DNA of 38,185 nt from Planctomycetota bacterium (GTDB lineage Bacteria; Planctomycetota; Phycisphaerae; Phycisphaerales; SM1A02). Below are positions 1 to 8,205 of the stretch, piece by piece. Numbering within the stretch: the stretch's first letter is position 1; each line of letters begins with the position of its first letter. The stretch lies in contig QWPV01000006.1 in assembly GCA_003671055.1 (NCBI GenBank), positions 1-38,185 of the forward strand, given 5' to 3'. The notes beneath the pieces are model-generated. The model was not told the DNA's origin. It saw only the letters and a list, made by a program, of their open reading frames with translations, and did no database searches. Both the position numbers and the translations under genes were made by a program.

Positions 1-18
1 GCGCTCCACTACGCGCTC

Positions 19-52
19 AACAGCACAGCCGCTTGATGGCGGCTGTGCTGTT
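19..52 (-). terminator. Hairpin downstream of tRNA-Gln
   Basis: A perfect 14-bp inverted repeat (19-32 with 39-52, loop of 6) lies 6 bases beyond the tRNA 3' end on the minus strand. Its position fits an intrinsic terminator or 3' processing barrier for the tRNA transcript. There is no clear U-run after the stem, so termination efficiency is uncertain. Confidence 0.5.
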
Positions 53-58
53 GTGTAG

Positions 59-129
59 TTGGGGATCCTAGATTCGAACTAGGACAAACTGAGTCAGAGT
101 CAGTTGTGCTACCGTTACACCAATCCCCA
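59..129 (-). tRNA. tRNA-Gln, anticodon CTG
   Basis: Reading the minus strand, the acceptor stem TGGGGAT pairs with ATCCCCA. This includes the weak U1-A72 pair typical of bacterial tRNA-Gln. The anticodon stem ACTGA/TCAGT carries the loop CTCTGAC, giving anticodon CTG, which reads CAG (Gln). The T arm contains GTTCGAATC with a CCTAG/CTAGG stem. The discriminator base is A, and the CCA end is not encoded (the next bases are AC on the minus strand), so CCA must be added by nucleotidyltransferase. The gene stands alone, with no adjacent tRNA in the window. Confidence 0.93.
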
Positions 130-189
130 AAGGCATGCGCATCGTAGCCGTTTTGCGCGGCTCTTCAAAGAGGGATGTTCACCGCAGTT

Positions 190-1266
190 TTATGAGGAAA
201 TTCGTGCAGTCGCGCGCGCGGCCGTGTGCGTTTCGCTGAACCGTTCGAGCAAGCATTCGGCGATTTCCACAGCATCAAGTGCCGCGCCCTTGCGAAGTTG
301 ATCGCCCGCAACAAACAGCATCACGCCGCGATTCTCAGGAACGCTTGGATCCATGCGAATGCGTCCGACCAATACATCGTCGCCGCCCGTTGCATCAAGT
401 GGTTCTGGAAATCGGTTCGCCGCGCGATCGTCCACCACACGCACGCCCGGCGCATTGCGAAGCAGTTCGCGAACTTCCGCTTCGCTCGTGGGTCGAGTGA
501 ACTCAAGGTGAATCGATTCGGCATGCGCGCGGAGCACAGGCACTCGAACGCAGGTTGCAGCGACGCGCATCGTGGGCGCGTTCCAAATCTTCCGCGTCTC
601 GTGCAGTAGCTTTCGTTCTTCTTCGTTGAAGCCGTCTTCGCCAATCGCGCTGTTATGACTGAAGAGATTGAAGAGATACGGGCGACCAAAAATTGGCGTC
701 TCGAAGGGCTTGCCCGCGGCAAACGCATGTGCTTGCTGTTCGAGTTCCTGCATTGCAGCCGCGCCCGCGCCACTTGCTGCTTGGTAGGTACTCACAATCA
801 TGCGCTCAACATTGAGTGCGCGATGCAGAGGAGTGACCGCAACAAGCGCGATGATCGTCGAGCAATTTGGAACGGCAACGATGCCGCGCTCCTTCATGTC
901 TTTGAGAACGATCGCGTTGACTTGCGGGATGACCAGCGGAACCGCGTCGTCCATGCGGAAGCAGCTCGAGTTGTCCACCACGAACGCGCCCGTTTGCACA
1001 AACTTCGGCGCCCACTCACGGCTGATCGGTTTACCTGCGGAGAAGAGTGCGATGTCCACGCCTTGTGCGCAGTTGCCTTCGAGAGCTTCAATCGTGACGG
1101 TTCCGCCTTGAAACGGAAGCGTCGTCCCAGCGCTTCGTGCGCTCGCGAAGAGTCGAAGTTTGGAGAGGGGAAACTTGCGCGACTCAAGGATCGACAACAT
1201 TTCGCGGCCAACAACACCCGTAGCGCCAACGACTGCAACAGTGGGTAGGGAAGGGAGCGGAATCAT
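190..1266 (-). CDS. asd: Aspartate-semialdehyde dehydrogenase
   Basis: This 358-aa cytosolic enzyme reduces L-aspartyl-4-phosphate to aspartate semialdehyde with NADPH. The product is the branch point to lysine/diaminopimelate, threonine and methionine. The N-terminal Rossmann motif GATGVVG is at residues 14-20, and the catalytic cysteine is Cys135 in VPNCSTI. The basic substrate-binding region CVRVPVLRAH and a histidine follow near residues 235-245. The length is slightly above the usual 330-345, with a short extra tail after residue 340. The start at 1266 puts the Rossmann strand at the normal distance from the N-terminus. No Shine-Dalgarno is visible; a -10-like TACCCT lies 9 bases upstream. 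asd is divergent from apaG. dapL at the other end of the window uses the same pathway. Confidence 0.96.
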   Translation of the reverse strand: MIPLPSLPTVAVVGATGVVGREMLSILESRKFPLSKLRLFASARSAGTTLPFQGGTVTIEALEGNCAQGVDIALFSAGKPISREWAPKFVQTGAFVVDNSSCFRMDDAVPLVIPQVNAIVLKDMKERGIVAVPNCSTIIALVAVTPLHRALNVERMIVSTYQAASGAGAAAMQELEQQAHAFAAGKPFETPIFGRPYLFNLFSHNSAIGEDGFNEEERKLLHETRKIWNAPTMRVAATCVRVPVLRAHAESIHLEFTRPTSEAEVRELLRNAPGVRVVDDRAANRFPEPLDATGGDDVLVGRIRMDPSVPENRGVMLFVAGDQLRKGAALDAVEIAECLLERFSETHTAARATARISS

Positions 1267-1275
1267 GGAGGCTCA

Positions 1276-1281
1276 AGGGTA
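1276..1281 (-). promoter_or_regulatory. -10-like hexamer of asd
   Basis: TACCCT on the minus strand ends 9 bases before the asd ATG, so transcription would begin within a few bases of the start codon. No convincing -35 is visible. The short divergent spacer (1267-1327) must hold the promoters of both asd and apaG. Confidence 0.35.
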
Positions 1282-1311
1282 GCGGCGAAGTGTTTCGAAC
1301 GAAGTCGGAGC

Positions 1312-1317
1312 TATGCT
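1312..1317 (+). promoter_or_regulatory. -10-like hexamer of apaG
   Basis: TATGCT (4 of 6 to TATAAT) lies 10 bases before the ATG at 1328. The upstream ATG at 1313 falls inside this hexamer, which argues that translation starts at 1328. Confidence 0.4.
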
Positions 1318-1327
1318 TCCATTCGCC

Positions 1328-1744
1328 ATGAACTCACTCACCCAACCCGCCGCAACTGCGCTTTCCCAGCACGCCTCGGAAACGGTGACGGAAGGCATTC
1401 GAATTCTGGTCGAGCCAACCTATCTCGCGTTGAAGTCGAAGCCTGCGCTCGGGCATTGGGTATTCGGCTATCGCGTGACGATCACGAATGAGTCCGTAGA
1501 TGAAGTGCGACTCACGGCGCGGCAGTGGACCATCGTGGATGCAGATGGCGATGTGGACTCGGTGAGTGGCGAAGGCGTCGTCGGGCAGCAACCAGTGCTT
1601 CGCAGCGGCGAGAGTTTCGTCTACTCGAGTTTCGCGCAGCTTGAGACTTCATGGGGAACCATGGAGGGCGCATTCGCATTCGAGCGCCTCGATGGTGCAA
1701 CACTCCGCGCGGCGATTAATCGCTTCTATCTTGTAAGCGCCTAA
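1328..1744 (+). CDS. apaG: ApaG domain protein (DUF525)
   Basis: This 138-aa single-domain protein belongs to the ApaG family, an immunoglobulin/fibronectin-like beta fold. The family signature is seen in GHWVFGYRVTITN, the RQWTIVDADG strand, GVVGQQPVLRSGESFVYSS and SWGTMEGAF. The family was named for its link to cobalt/magnesium resistance and to apaH in enterobacteria, but its biochemical role is not settled. No apaH or ksgA lies nearby. The frame is open from an ATG at 1313, but that codon lies in a -10-like hexamer, so 1328 (MNSLTQ) is preferred. The gene converges on trpC with a 13-base gap. Confidence 0.9.
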   Translation: MNSLTQPAATALSQHASETVTEGIRILVEPTYLALKSKPALGHWVFGYRVTITNESVDEVRLTARQWTIVDADGDVDSVSGEGVVGQQPVLRSGESFVYSSFAQLETSWGTMEGAFAFERLDGATLRAAINRFYLVSA

Positions 1745-1757
1745 CCCTCGTGAGCGC

Positions 1758-2585
1758 TTAGTCGATGTGCATCGGTGTTCGTTCAAGCAACTCCGCAAGC
1801 GCAACACCGGGATCTGGTTGTCGCATGAGATGCTCGCCAACGAGTGCGATGTTGATGCCATGCTCACGCAATCGGCGTAAATCGTTGGCGGTGCGAATTC
1901 CAGATTCGCTCACCAATACGCTTGTATCTTCGATCAATTCCGCGAGTCGAAGGGAGTGCTCGAGTTTCGTTTCCATCGTGCGAAGGTCGCGGTTGTTGAT
2001 ACCGAGAAGTGAGTAGCTCGCGTGCGGGAACCCAACGATGTTGACGGCGCGTAGAAGATTTTCGACATCGTGCACTTCGAGCAAGACCGTCATGCCGAGT
2101 TCGGTCGCAAGAATCTGGAAGTCGATGATGTCCCGCTCTGGCAACGCCTCAGCAATGAGGAGCACCGCATCCGCGCCAGCCGCGCGCGCTTCCCAGAGTT
2201 GATAGCGGTCGATGATGAAATCTTTTCTGAGCACGGGAAGTTTTATGGCATCCCGAATCTGATGGATGTACTCAAGGCGACCGCCGAAATCCACTTCATC
2301 AGTGAGGCACGAAATCGCGCACGCGCCGTTAGCCGCGTACTGGCGCGCGATACGCACAGGATCAAAGTCCTCGCGTATGACACCAGCACTCGGACTCTTT
2401 CGCTTTACTTCCGCGATCACATGTGTTCGCGGAGGATTTCTGCGATCCACGAGCGCGCCGAAGAAATTGCGAGGGCGACCGAGTTCTCGAATACGCTTCT
2501 TGAGTTCGCGCATCGGCACAGCAGCCTTGGCCGCTTTTACTTCGAGCCGCTTTCGCGCAATGATGGTGTCGAGCACAGCACTCAT
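1758..2585 (-). CDS. trpC: Indole-3-glycerol phosphate synthase
   Basis: This 275-aa TIM-barrel enzyme of tryptophan synthesis converts CdRP to indole-3-glycerol phosphate with loss of CO2 and water. Family blocks are visible in order: VIAEVKRKSPSAG (substrate-binding/catalytic lysine), LPVLRKDFIID (second catalytic lysine), ADAVLLIAEAL, LLEVHD, LLGINNRDL and VSESGI (phosphate-binding). The length is typical (about 260-275). No other trp biosynthesis gene is adjacent, though trpS lies nearby on the other strand, so the trp pathway appears dispersed. Its ATG (2585-2583) overlaps the divergent start of the membrane protease. Confidence 0.96.
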   Translation of the reverse strand: MSAVLDTIIARKRLEVKAAKAAVPMRELKKRIRELGRPRNFFGALVDRRNPPRTHVIAEVKRKSPSAGVIREDFDPVRIARQYAANGACAISCLTDEVDFGGRLEYIHQIRDAIKLPVLRKDFIIDRYQLWEARAAGADAVLLIAEALPERDIIDFQILATELGMTVLLEVHDVENLLRAVNIVGFPHASYSLLGINNRDLRTMETKLEHSLRLAELIEDTSVLVSESGIRTANDLRRLREHGINIALVGEHLMRQPDPGVALAELLERTPMHID

Positions 2586-3393
2586 GATGGATCTTCAAGC
2601 AGAAAGAACAAGTCTCGCGCGCCGCGCCACACAACGCCTTCGTCGTCTTATATCGGTCAGAGATGACCTCGGCTACCGACCGGTTGTCGCAGAAACGGGC
2701 GTTCTGCTCTTTATTTTATTTATCTTCGTCGGCGCGATGAGTTCAGCGATCGCCGGAGCAACGCTGCGCGCGGATTTCGTCGGGCAAGGTTGGGGAGCGA
2801 GCCTGCCGCTCACGATCGCGGCGCTCACGCAAGTGCTCTACGGCTTCCTCGTGTTTCGTTCGCGTGCGTATTTCGGAGGAAGCGCGCAGGCATGGCTGTT
2901 GCAGGTCGGATTGTTCGTGCTCGGCGTCTTCTCGTTGCTCGTGATGTTGCCCGTGTTGGTAGGAGCCGCATCGCTTGTCGAATCGGTTCGCGGTGCGTTC
3001 GGATTGATGCCGTCGCCAGTCGTTGCGCATCAAACACTTGAGCGCCTCCGCGATGCAGGATGGGGGCTCGAAGCAACAGTCATATGCATCAACGCCGGCT
3101 TGCTCGTTCCCATCGCCGAAGAATTCGGTTGGCGCGGAATGCTCTTGCCGACGCTGCGACGGTATCGATTTAGTCCACTCGCTGCAAACATCGTGACGGC
3201 AACCCTGTTCACCGCAGTGCATCTTGCGGTCCTCACTGATGGGGCGATGATGCAAGCGGTGGCGCTGCTGTTCATCCTTTCCCTCGCGCTCGGCTGGCTG
3301 CGCTTGCGCACAGGATCGCTCGCAGCGTCAATCGGATTGCACGCCGCTTTCAATCTTTTCAACCTGCTCTCCGTCCTCACATCTACCGCCTAG
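2584..3393 (+). CDS. CPBP (CAAX-type) intramembrane metalloprotease
   Basis: This is a membrane protein of about 269 aa in the CPBP/Abi family. Several hydrophobic helices are clear, for example around GVLLFILFIFVGAM and VGLFVLGVFSLLVMLPVLVG. The family motifs appear in order: EEFGWRG (the EExxxR glutamates and arginine), then a helix with TAVHLAV (histidine), then LHAAFN (HxxxN). These residues form the metal site in characterised relatives. The substrate is unknown; bacterial members act in bacteriocin self-immunity or membrane-protein processing. The frame stays open upstream into antisense trpC, but the first sensible start is ATG 2584 or 2587. Start 2584 overlaps the divergent trpC start codon. 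No Shine-Dalgarno is seen. Confidence 0.85.
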   Translation: MMDLQAERTSLARRATQRLRRLISVRDDLGYRPVVAETGVLLFILFIFVGAMSSAIAGATLRADFVGQGWGASLPLTIAALTQVLYGFLVFRSRAYFGGSAQAWLLQVGLFVLGVFSLLVMLPVLVGAASLVESVRGAFGLMPSPVVAHQTLERLRDAGWGLEATVICINAGLLVPIAEEFGWRGMLLPTLRRYRFSPLAANIVTATLFTAVHLAVLTDGAMMQAVALLFILSLALGWLRLRTGSLAASIGLHAAFNLFNLLSVLTSTA

Positions 3394-3419
3394 ACACGCC
3401 GCACGCACAGCGTTTCGCC

Positions 3420-3425
3420 TATCTT
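3420..3425 (+). promoter_or_regulatory. -10-like hexamer of trpS
   Basis: TATCTT lies 7 bases before the trpS ATG, a spacing that would give a leaderless or nearly leaderless mRNA. No Shine-Dalgarno is present. Confidence 0.4.
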
Positions 3426-3432
3426 TCACGCC

Positions 3433-4518
3433 ATGACTGCAGTTCCCGCGCGCGAAGCCCGACCCCGCATTCTGACTGGCGACACGCCGACAGGCAGTTT
3501 GCATCTTGGGCATTGGGTTGGAAGCGTGAAGCGCAGGGTCTCGCTGCAGGACTCGCATGACTGCTACTTCATCATCGCGAATGTGCACGCGTACACAACA
3601 CGGCTGCACAAGAGCGCGGAGATCAAGCGCGACACGATTGAGATCGTTCGCGACTATCTCGCGATGGGCATCGATCCTGCACGCGCGACGATATTTGTGC
3701 AGAGTGAGATCCCTGCGATCGCAGAATTGACGTTCCTCTTCGCGATGCTCATTCCATTCAATCGCGTGATGCGCAATCCAACGCTGAAGACGGAAATCGA
3801 ATTGAAGGGGCTCGGCGACACATACTCGTTCGGCTTCCCACTTTACGCAGTTGGTCAAACAGCCGACATCCTCGCGTTTCGACCCACAGGTGTTCCTGTC
3901 GGCGAAGATCAAGTGCCACACCTCGAGATGACGCGCGAAGTTGCGCGACGATTCAATCAGATCTTCTGCAACGTCGACGAGCATGCGGAGGATCACGAGC
4001 ATGTCGCGCTTGGCGGCGTGTTCCCAGTACCGCATGCAGATGTCGGCGAGGTCGGGCGTTTACTCGGCGTCGATGGCACGAACAAGATGTCGAAGTCGTT
4101 GAACAATGCGATCTTCATCAGTGATCCGCCGAAGGAAGTCGAGAAGAAAGTCAAGAAAATCTTCACCGGTCGCGCAAGTGCCACCGAACCTGGCGACACG
4201 AAGAACGCGCTGTTTCAGTACGTGCGGACATTCATTCAAGACAAAGCGCGCGTCGCGGAACTCGAAGACAAGTACACGCGCGGCGACAACATCGGCGACG
4301 GTCACATCAAAATCGAAGTCGCTGAAGCAATCAACGCATTGCTCGCGCCGATGCGAGAGCGACGCGCTGCATACGAAGGTCGCGACGATCTCGTGCTCGA
4401 GATTCTGCGAGAGGGCACCGCACGCGCAAATCGCACCGCGGAGGCCACGCTGGCTCTCGCGAAAGAGCGGATGAATCTGATTTCGTGGCCGCGGTCGTGT
4501 TTGACCGTTCGCGACTGA
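3433..4518 (+). CDS. trpS: Tryptophanyl-tRNA synthetase
   Basis: This 361-aa class I aminoacyl-tRNA synthetase charges tRNA-Trp in the cytosol. The HIGH-type signature is GDTPTGSLHLGHW near residues 16-28, and the KMSKS loop is intact in GTNKMSKSLNN at about residue 215. The Rossmann fold is followed by a helical C-terminus (EVAEAINALLAPMRERR). The length is slightly above the usual 330-345. The start at 3433 gives the normal spacing to the HIGH motif. The gene follows the CPBP protease by 39 bases but has its own -10-like element. It converges on the flagellar operon. Confidence 0.96.
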   Translation: MTAVPAREARPRILTGDTPTGSLHLGHWVGSVKRRVSLQDSHDCYFIIANVHAYTTRLHKSAEIKRDTIEIVRDYLAMGIDPARATIFVQSEIPAIAELTFLFAMLIPFNRVMRNPTLKTEIELKGLGDTYSFGFPLYAVGQTADILAFRPTGVPVGEDQVPHLEMTREVARRFNQIFCNVDEHAEDHEHVALGGVFPVPHADVGEVGRLLGVDGTNKMSKSLNNAIFISDPPKEVEKKVKKIFTGRASATEPGDTKNALFQYVRTFIQDKARVAELEDKYTRGDNIGDGHIKIEVAEAINALLAPMRERRAAYEGRDDLVLEILREGTARANRTAEATLALAKERMNLISWPRSCLTVRD

Positions 4519-4562
4519 CCGCGCGTTGTCTCAAGCTCACCACCGTCGATGCAAGCGCGCGG
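4519..4562. terminator. Possible terminator between convergent trpS and flgH
   Basis: CCGCGCG (4519-4525) can pair with CGCGCGG (4556-4562) immediately after the trpS stop codon, followed by a short T-run (TTTCG). The loop is long and the U-tract weak, so this is only a candidate. The rest of the 110-base convergent spacer shows no gene. Confidence 0.3.
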
Positions 4563-4628
4563 TTTCGCTCACTCCAGTACGGCGCACCTGAGTGAATCGG
4601 GCAGCGCCTGAGCCACCTCCCGCTCAAA

Positions 4629-5429
4629 CTAAAACGCGAATATTGCGTCGAGAACCTTTGCGACGATGCCTTTTTCGCCGGTGTCGCGGAGCATGCCGGC
4701 GTTGATCTTCTTGATGCTTGCGTCGGCGACGCGATGGGAGGGCACCTGATTGTTCGTGTCGACGTCTTCGGGTCGGCAGACGCCGGTGAACATGATCGTT
4801 TGCTCTTCTTCGTCTTGCACGACGGTGCGATGCGCTTCGAGCACGAGGAGTCCGTTGGGTTTGATCTCCACGATTTCGGCAGTTACGCGTGCGGTGAAGT
4901 CATCTGCGCGTTGATAGTCAGCCTTGCCTTCGAAGTCTTTCTGGGTCTCGAGGGTGAATGCTGGGAGATCACCGGGTGAGATGATGTCGCTCGTGAGCCA
5001 GTCTTGAATGCCCGCATCAAGTTCGTAGGCCTTCTTCGCTTTCGATGTCTGCTTGCTCTTGCCGCGGCTTGACTCGCTGATGACGATCGTCACGAGATCA
5101 TGAATCGCGAAGAGTTTGGGTTCGGGATCAGAGACGGCGAACAAACAACCGTAGTCATTGCGCGTGCCGTCTTCCGCGAACGCGGGCTGGGATGTAATCA
5201 TCTGCGCCATCAAACTCTGCGTCGCTTGCGGTGGCGGTGCTTCATCTTTTCGAAGCACGCGTCCGCTGTATTCCTTGGGAGAAGCAGTCGGCGCGACGGC
5301 AACACCAACGGGCGGCGTTGGTTTTGTTGCTGGAGCTTGCGCGATCGTCGTCGCGGTGGGCAGAGCAAGTCCGAGCGCGAGGACAGTGCGTGCGAGAGTA
5401 ACGGTGGAATTCTTTTGGCAGTGCATCAT
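4629..5429 (-). CDS. flgH: Flagellar L-ring protein FlgH
   Basis: This 266-aa protein forms the outer-membrane L ring around the flagellar rod. The family core is clear: HDLVTIVISESSRGKSKQT, then FEGKADYQRADDFTARVTAEIVEI, then PNGLLVLEAHRTV, ending near RVADASIKKINAG. The N-terminus is a signal peptide with a likely type I cleavage after TIAQA (residues 28-32). Unlike enterobacterial FlgH there is no lipobox cysteine. A proline/alanine-rich linker of about 60 residues precedes the core. Its ATG overlaps the flgA stop (ATGA), with GGAG just upstream, so translation is probably coupled. It is the last gene of the operon; flgI is absent. Confidence 0.93.
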   Translation of the reverse strand: MMHCQKNSTVTLARTVLALGLALPTATTIAQAPATKPTPPVGVAVAPTASPKEYSGRVLRKDEAPPPQATQSLMAQMITSQPAFAEDGTRNDYGCLFAVSDPEPKLFAIHDLVTIVISESSRGKSKQTSKAKKAYELDAGIQDWLTSDIISPGDLPAFTLETQKDFEGKADYQRADDFTARVTAEIVEIKPNGLLVLEAHRTVVQDEEEQTIMFTGVCRPEDVDTNNQVPSHRVADASIKKINAGMLRDTGEKGIVAKVLDAIFAF

Positions 5430-6553
5430 TGTGCTCCTTGCAGTGCGACGGCAGTTCGCGCGGACTCGGTCGATGGGCCGCGAAGAATCGCAGTTCCTGG
5501 TCCAGTGATTTCGGCAATGAATTCAGCGGGCTTTGCGTTGCGTGCACCGCGTGTGGACTTTCCAGTCGAGCGCAGCGTGATGCGATCTCCCACCGCGCCT
5601 TCTTCTGCTGCGATGGCATCGAGCTCGATAGCGATCAGTCCAACTTCGCGTCGCACGATGACCTTGTCATTCTTGTGCACGACGACTTCGTCCTTCACTT
5701 GCGTTGAGAGCAGCGCTGTTCCCGCAGTGACGCTGTTTCGAGCGATGCGTCCAGCGGCGTCATGCAGTGTGAGCGTGTGCTCACTTGCTTTGGGCGACAG
5801 CCAGCGGAGTTCAGTGCGAAGGTCGCTTGGCGCGATTCGTGCGCCGCGCTCGAGCGGCATCACCACCACGCCGCATGCGGTCTGCAGTTTCGGTTCGATA
5901 CGCACATGATCCCGCGCGATCACTCGTCCATCACGTCGGAAGATCAACTCGACATCCACAACCTCATCTTCAAGCGAGTTTCGAGGAAGCACATCTGCGG
6001 ACTGTCCCTCACGCGGCGCGAATTTCGCAAGGTCTTCTGGCGAGCACTCGAGGCGAAGCGGAAGTCCGCGGACGCTCAGTCGTGCGACGAAAAGTTGCGC
6101 ACACACACCAAGCGGCGTGGAGTCATCGATCACCGTGAGTGGATCAATGATCGCCTTGTTGCTTTCTGGAGCAGTGATTCGAGCCTTTTCCGCAGCAACC
6201 TTCGGTGCTTGCGCGATGGCGACGACGGTCGCACTCGGTCGCACGATGCACACACGGCCAGAGAGATCGATTTTCGCGAAGTTGGCATGCGCAGCACTGA
6301 GTGCATCGCGCACAGCATCGAGACGGAGTTCGAACGGGCTCGTCGAGGCATCCGCAACTTTGACTTCCGACAACGCGCGCGCGTCGACTCCATCGAGCGT
6401 TGCGATGTCGGCGAGTTTCACCACGGTTGCACCTTGCGGTAGCCGAATCGCGCTCTTGAGCACGATCGTGTCTGCCGCAAGCGGTGCACTGAGCGCGCTG
6501 AGTGCGATACTGAGCGTGGCCATGAGAGAGTGCGGTGTGAGCGTGAAGTGCAT
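5426..6553 (-). CDS. flgA: Flagellar P-ring formation chaperone FlgA
   Basis: This periplasmic chaperone for P-ring assembly is about 375 aa. The N-terminal signal peptide ends near SAPLAADT. The middle contains two beta-rich domains, and the C-terminal SAF-type domain runs from VVVMPLERGARIAPSDLR through VTAGTALLSTQVKDEVVVHKNDKV to VGDRITLR (family hallmark). The protein is longer than enterobacterial FlgA (about 220 aa), with an additional N-terminal domain, as in other long FlgA proteins. The frame opens at a GTG at 6568, but ATG 6553 follows a GGAAG and begins the signal peptide, so it is preferred. It lies 24 bases after flgG and overlaps flgH by 4 bases. Confidence 0.9.
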   Translation of the reverse strand: MHFTLTPHSLMATLSIALSALSAPLAADTIVLKSAIRLPQGATVVKLADIATLDGVDARALSEVKVADASTSPFELRLDAVRDALSAAHANFAKIDLSGRVCIVRPSATVVAIAQAPKVAAEKARITAPESNKAIIDPLTVIDDSTPLGVCAQLFVARLSVRGLPLRLECSPEDLAKFAPREGQSADVLPRNSLEDEVVDVELIFRRDGRVIARDHVRIEPKLQTACGVVVMPLERGARIAPSDLRTELRWLSPKASEHTLTLHDAAGRIARNSVTAGTALLSTQVKDEVVVHKNDKVIVRREVGLIAIELDAIAAEEGAVGDRITLRSTGKSTRGARNAKPAEFIAEITGPGTAILRGPSTESARTAVALQGAQ

Positions 6554-6577
6554 ATGCGGTTCTTCCACGAATCAGGA

Positions 6578-7384
6578 TCAGTACGCGCGGAGCTGTGCGA
6601 TCTGACGGAGTGTTTCGCTGGTGCTCTCGATGACCTGCGAGTTGAACTCGAACGCGCGCTGCGTCTTGATGAGTCCCACAAGTTGGATGACTGGATCAAC
6701 ATTCGATGCTTCGAGCGTGTTGCCTTGCAACATGCCCATGCCGTTTTCACCAGGCGTGTTCTCGAAGGGCTGGCCACTTGCAGCGGTCGGTGCGTAGATA
6801 TTCGAACCGACGGTTTCGAGACCAGCAGGGTTCACGAAGTTCGCGAGCATGATCTGTCCGAGCACAGTTGGTTCAGTTTCGCCCGGCAACATCGCGGTCA
6901 CCTGACCATTCGGCTGCACAGTGATGCTGGACGCGTCTTGCGGAACGGTGATCTCCGGCTCGAGCACATAGCCTTGCGAGTTCGACATCACGACTTGACC
7001 ATTCGCATTAAGTGTGAATGCTCCAGCGCGTGTGTAGCCAATGCCATCACCAACATCTTGCGCAATCACTTGGAAGAATCCTGAACCAGTGATTGCGATA
7101 TCGAGAGGTTGACCTGTTGGTTCAGGCGCGCCCTGCGTGAAATTCAGTTGCGTTCCACTCACTTGCACACCGAGTCCAACATAGAGACCTGTTGGTCGCG
7201 TGTTACCGTCGCCCTCAGGAATGCCAGGCTGCGCATACTCCTGATAGAAGTAATCCTCGAAGTTCACGCGCGAGCTCTTGAAGCCCGAGGTGTTCACGTT
7301 GGCGAGGTTGTTGGCGATGACATCTAAGCTTGTCTGCATTGCAGACAGGCCGCTGGCGGAAGCATTGAGGGAAATTGCGCTCAT
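6578..7384 (-). CDS. flgG: Flagellar distal rod protein FlgG
   Basis: This 268-aa axial protein forms the distal rod, exported through the flagellar type III system without a cleaved signal. The N-terminal rod signature VIANNLANVNTSGFK is near residues 22-36. The D1 region has GLGVQVSGTQLNFTQGAPEPTG and ITGSGFFQV, and the C-terminal helix is QLVGLIKTQRAFEFNSQVI. The length is typical (about 260). The start at 7384 gives MSAISLNASASGLSAMQ, a normal FlgG N-terminus. No good Shine-Dalgarno is seen. It is second of the four recognised flagellar genes, with a 41-base gap to flgF upstream. Confidence 0.97.
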   Translation of the reverse strand: MSAISLNASASGLSAMQTSLDVIANNLANVNTSGFKSSRVNFEDYFYQEYAQPGIPEGDGNTRPTGLYVGLGVQVSGTQLNFTQGAPEPTGQPLDIAITGSGFFQVIAQDVGDGIGYTRAGAFTLNANGQVVMSNSQGYVLEPEITVPQDASSITVQPNGQVTAMLPGETEPTVLGQIMLANFVNPAGLETVGSNIYAPTAASGQPFENTPGENGMGMLQGNTLEASNVDPVIQLVGLIKTQRAFEFNSQVIESTSETLRQIAQLRAY

Positions 7385-7425
7385 GGTGTGGCTCTAAGGA
7401 ACTGTGCGTATTGATCAACTCATGA

Positions 7426-8205
7426 TCAACTCATGCGGCCAAAGGTCTGAAAGAGTCGACCGGTCATTTCGTCTTGCGTTCTCATCATTTGCGTGCCGAA
7501 CTCGAGGGCACGGGTGGTTGCGATCATTGAGGCGAGCGTGCGAACCGGATCCGTTCCGCTTCGTTCGAGCGCGCCTTGTTGAATCTCAGATGCTCCACCG
7601 ATCATCGAGAGAATTTTTCCGCCGCGTACACGGAAGGCGTTGTGTCCGTCCTTCACCATCGTGTCCGCGCGGGCGGGCTTCACGATTGCGAGTTGCGCGA
7701 TAGCACTGCCGTCTTGCGAGACGGTGCCGTCGTTGCCGACCAGAATTTTTTTGGTGGGATCGATTTGAATGCGCGCACCATCTTGATCAAGCACAGCCTG
7801 CCCGCTCGTGGAGAGGACGAGGTGTCCCTTCGTGTTCACTTCAAAGTTGCCGTTGCGGGTGAGGAACTTGTCCGAGGACTTCGAGTCGCGGCTCTCAAGC
7901 ATGAAGAATCCTTCGCCCTTGATCGCAGCATCGAGATCGCGACCGGTGGGTTCGATCGCGCCTCCCGAGAAATCGGTTTGCGTCGGGAGGAACAGCTTTC
8001 CGCCACCGAGGCGCTCTAAGAGTGCATTTGGCTCAATGCCAGCGGAGTTGGAATTCTCAAGTCGCTCGGGCTTGCGATCGACCGCAACGAGGAAGTCTGG
8101 CTTGAAACCGACGGTTTCCACGTTCGCGAGATTGTTCGCGATCACGTCAAGCTTGCGCATCTGCGTGATGACGCCTGCAGTCGAGAGGTGAAATCCATAG
8201 TTCAT
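7426..8205 (-). CDS. flgF: Flagellar proximal rod / hook-basal body protein FlgF
   Basis: This 259-aa protein belongs to the flagellar rod family. The N-terminal motif VIANNLANVETVGFK is near residues 21-35. It continues through FSGGAIEPTGRDLDAAIKGEGFFML and TRNGNFEVNTKGHLV and ends with RTLASMIATTRALEFGTQMM. Its place directly before flgG and its length fit FlgF rather than FlgG. The frame is open 106 codons further upstream, but ATG 8205 is the proper start: it gives the conserved N-terminal helix and has GGAG at 8215-8212 with 6-base spacing. Its ATG overlaps the TGA of a small upstream frame (ATGA), suggesting coupled translation. Confidence 0.92.
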   Translation of the reverse strand: MNYGFHLSTAGVITQMRKLDVIANNLANVETVGFKPDFLVAVDRKPERLENSNSAGIEPNALLERLGGGKLFLPTQTDFSGGAIEPTGRDLDAAIKGEGFFMLESRDSKSSDKFLTRNGNFEVNTKGHLVLSTSGQAVLDQDGARIQIDPTKKILVGNDGTVSQDGSAIAQLAIVKPARADTMVKDGHNAFRVRGGKILSMIGGASEIQQGALERSGTDPVRTLASMIATTRALEFGTQMMRTQDEMTGRLFQTFGRMS

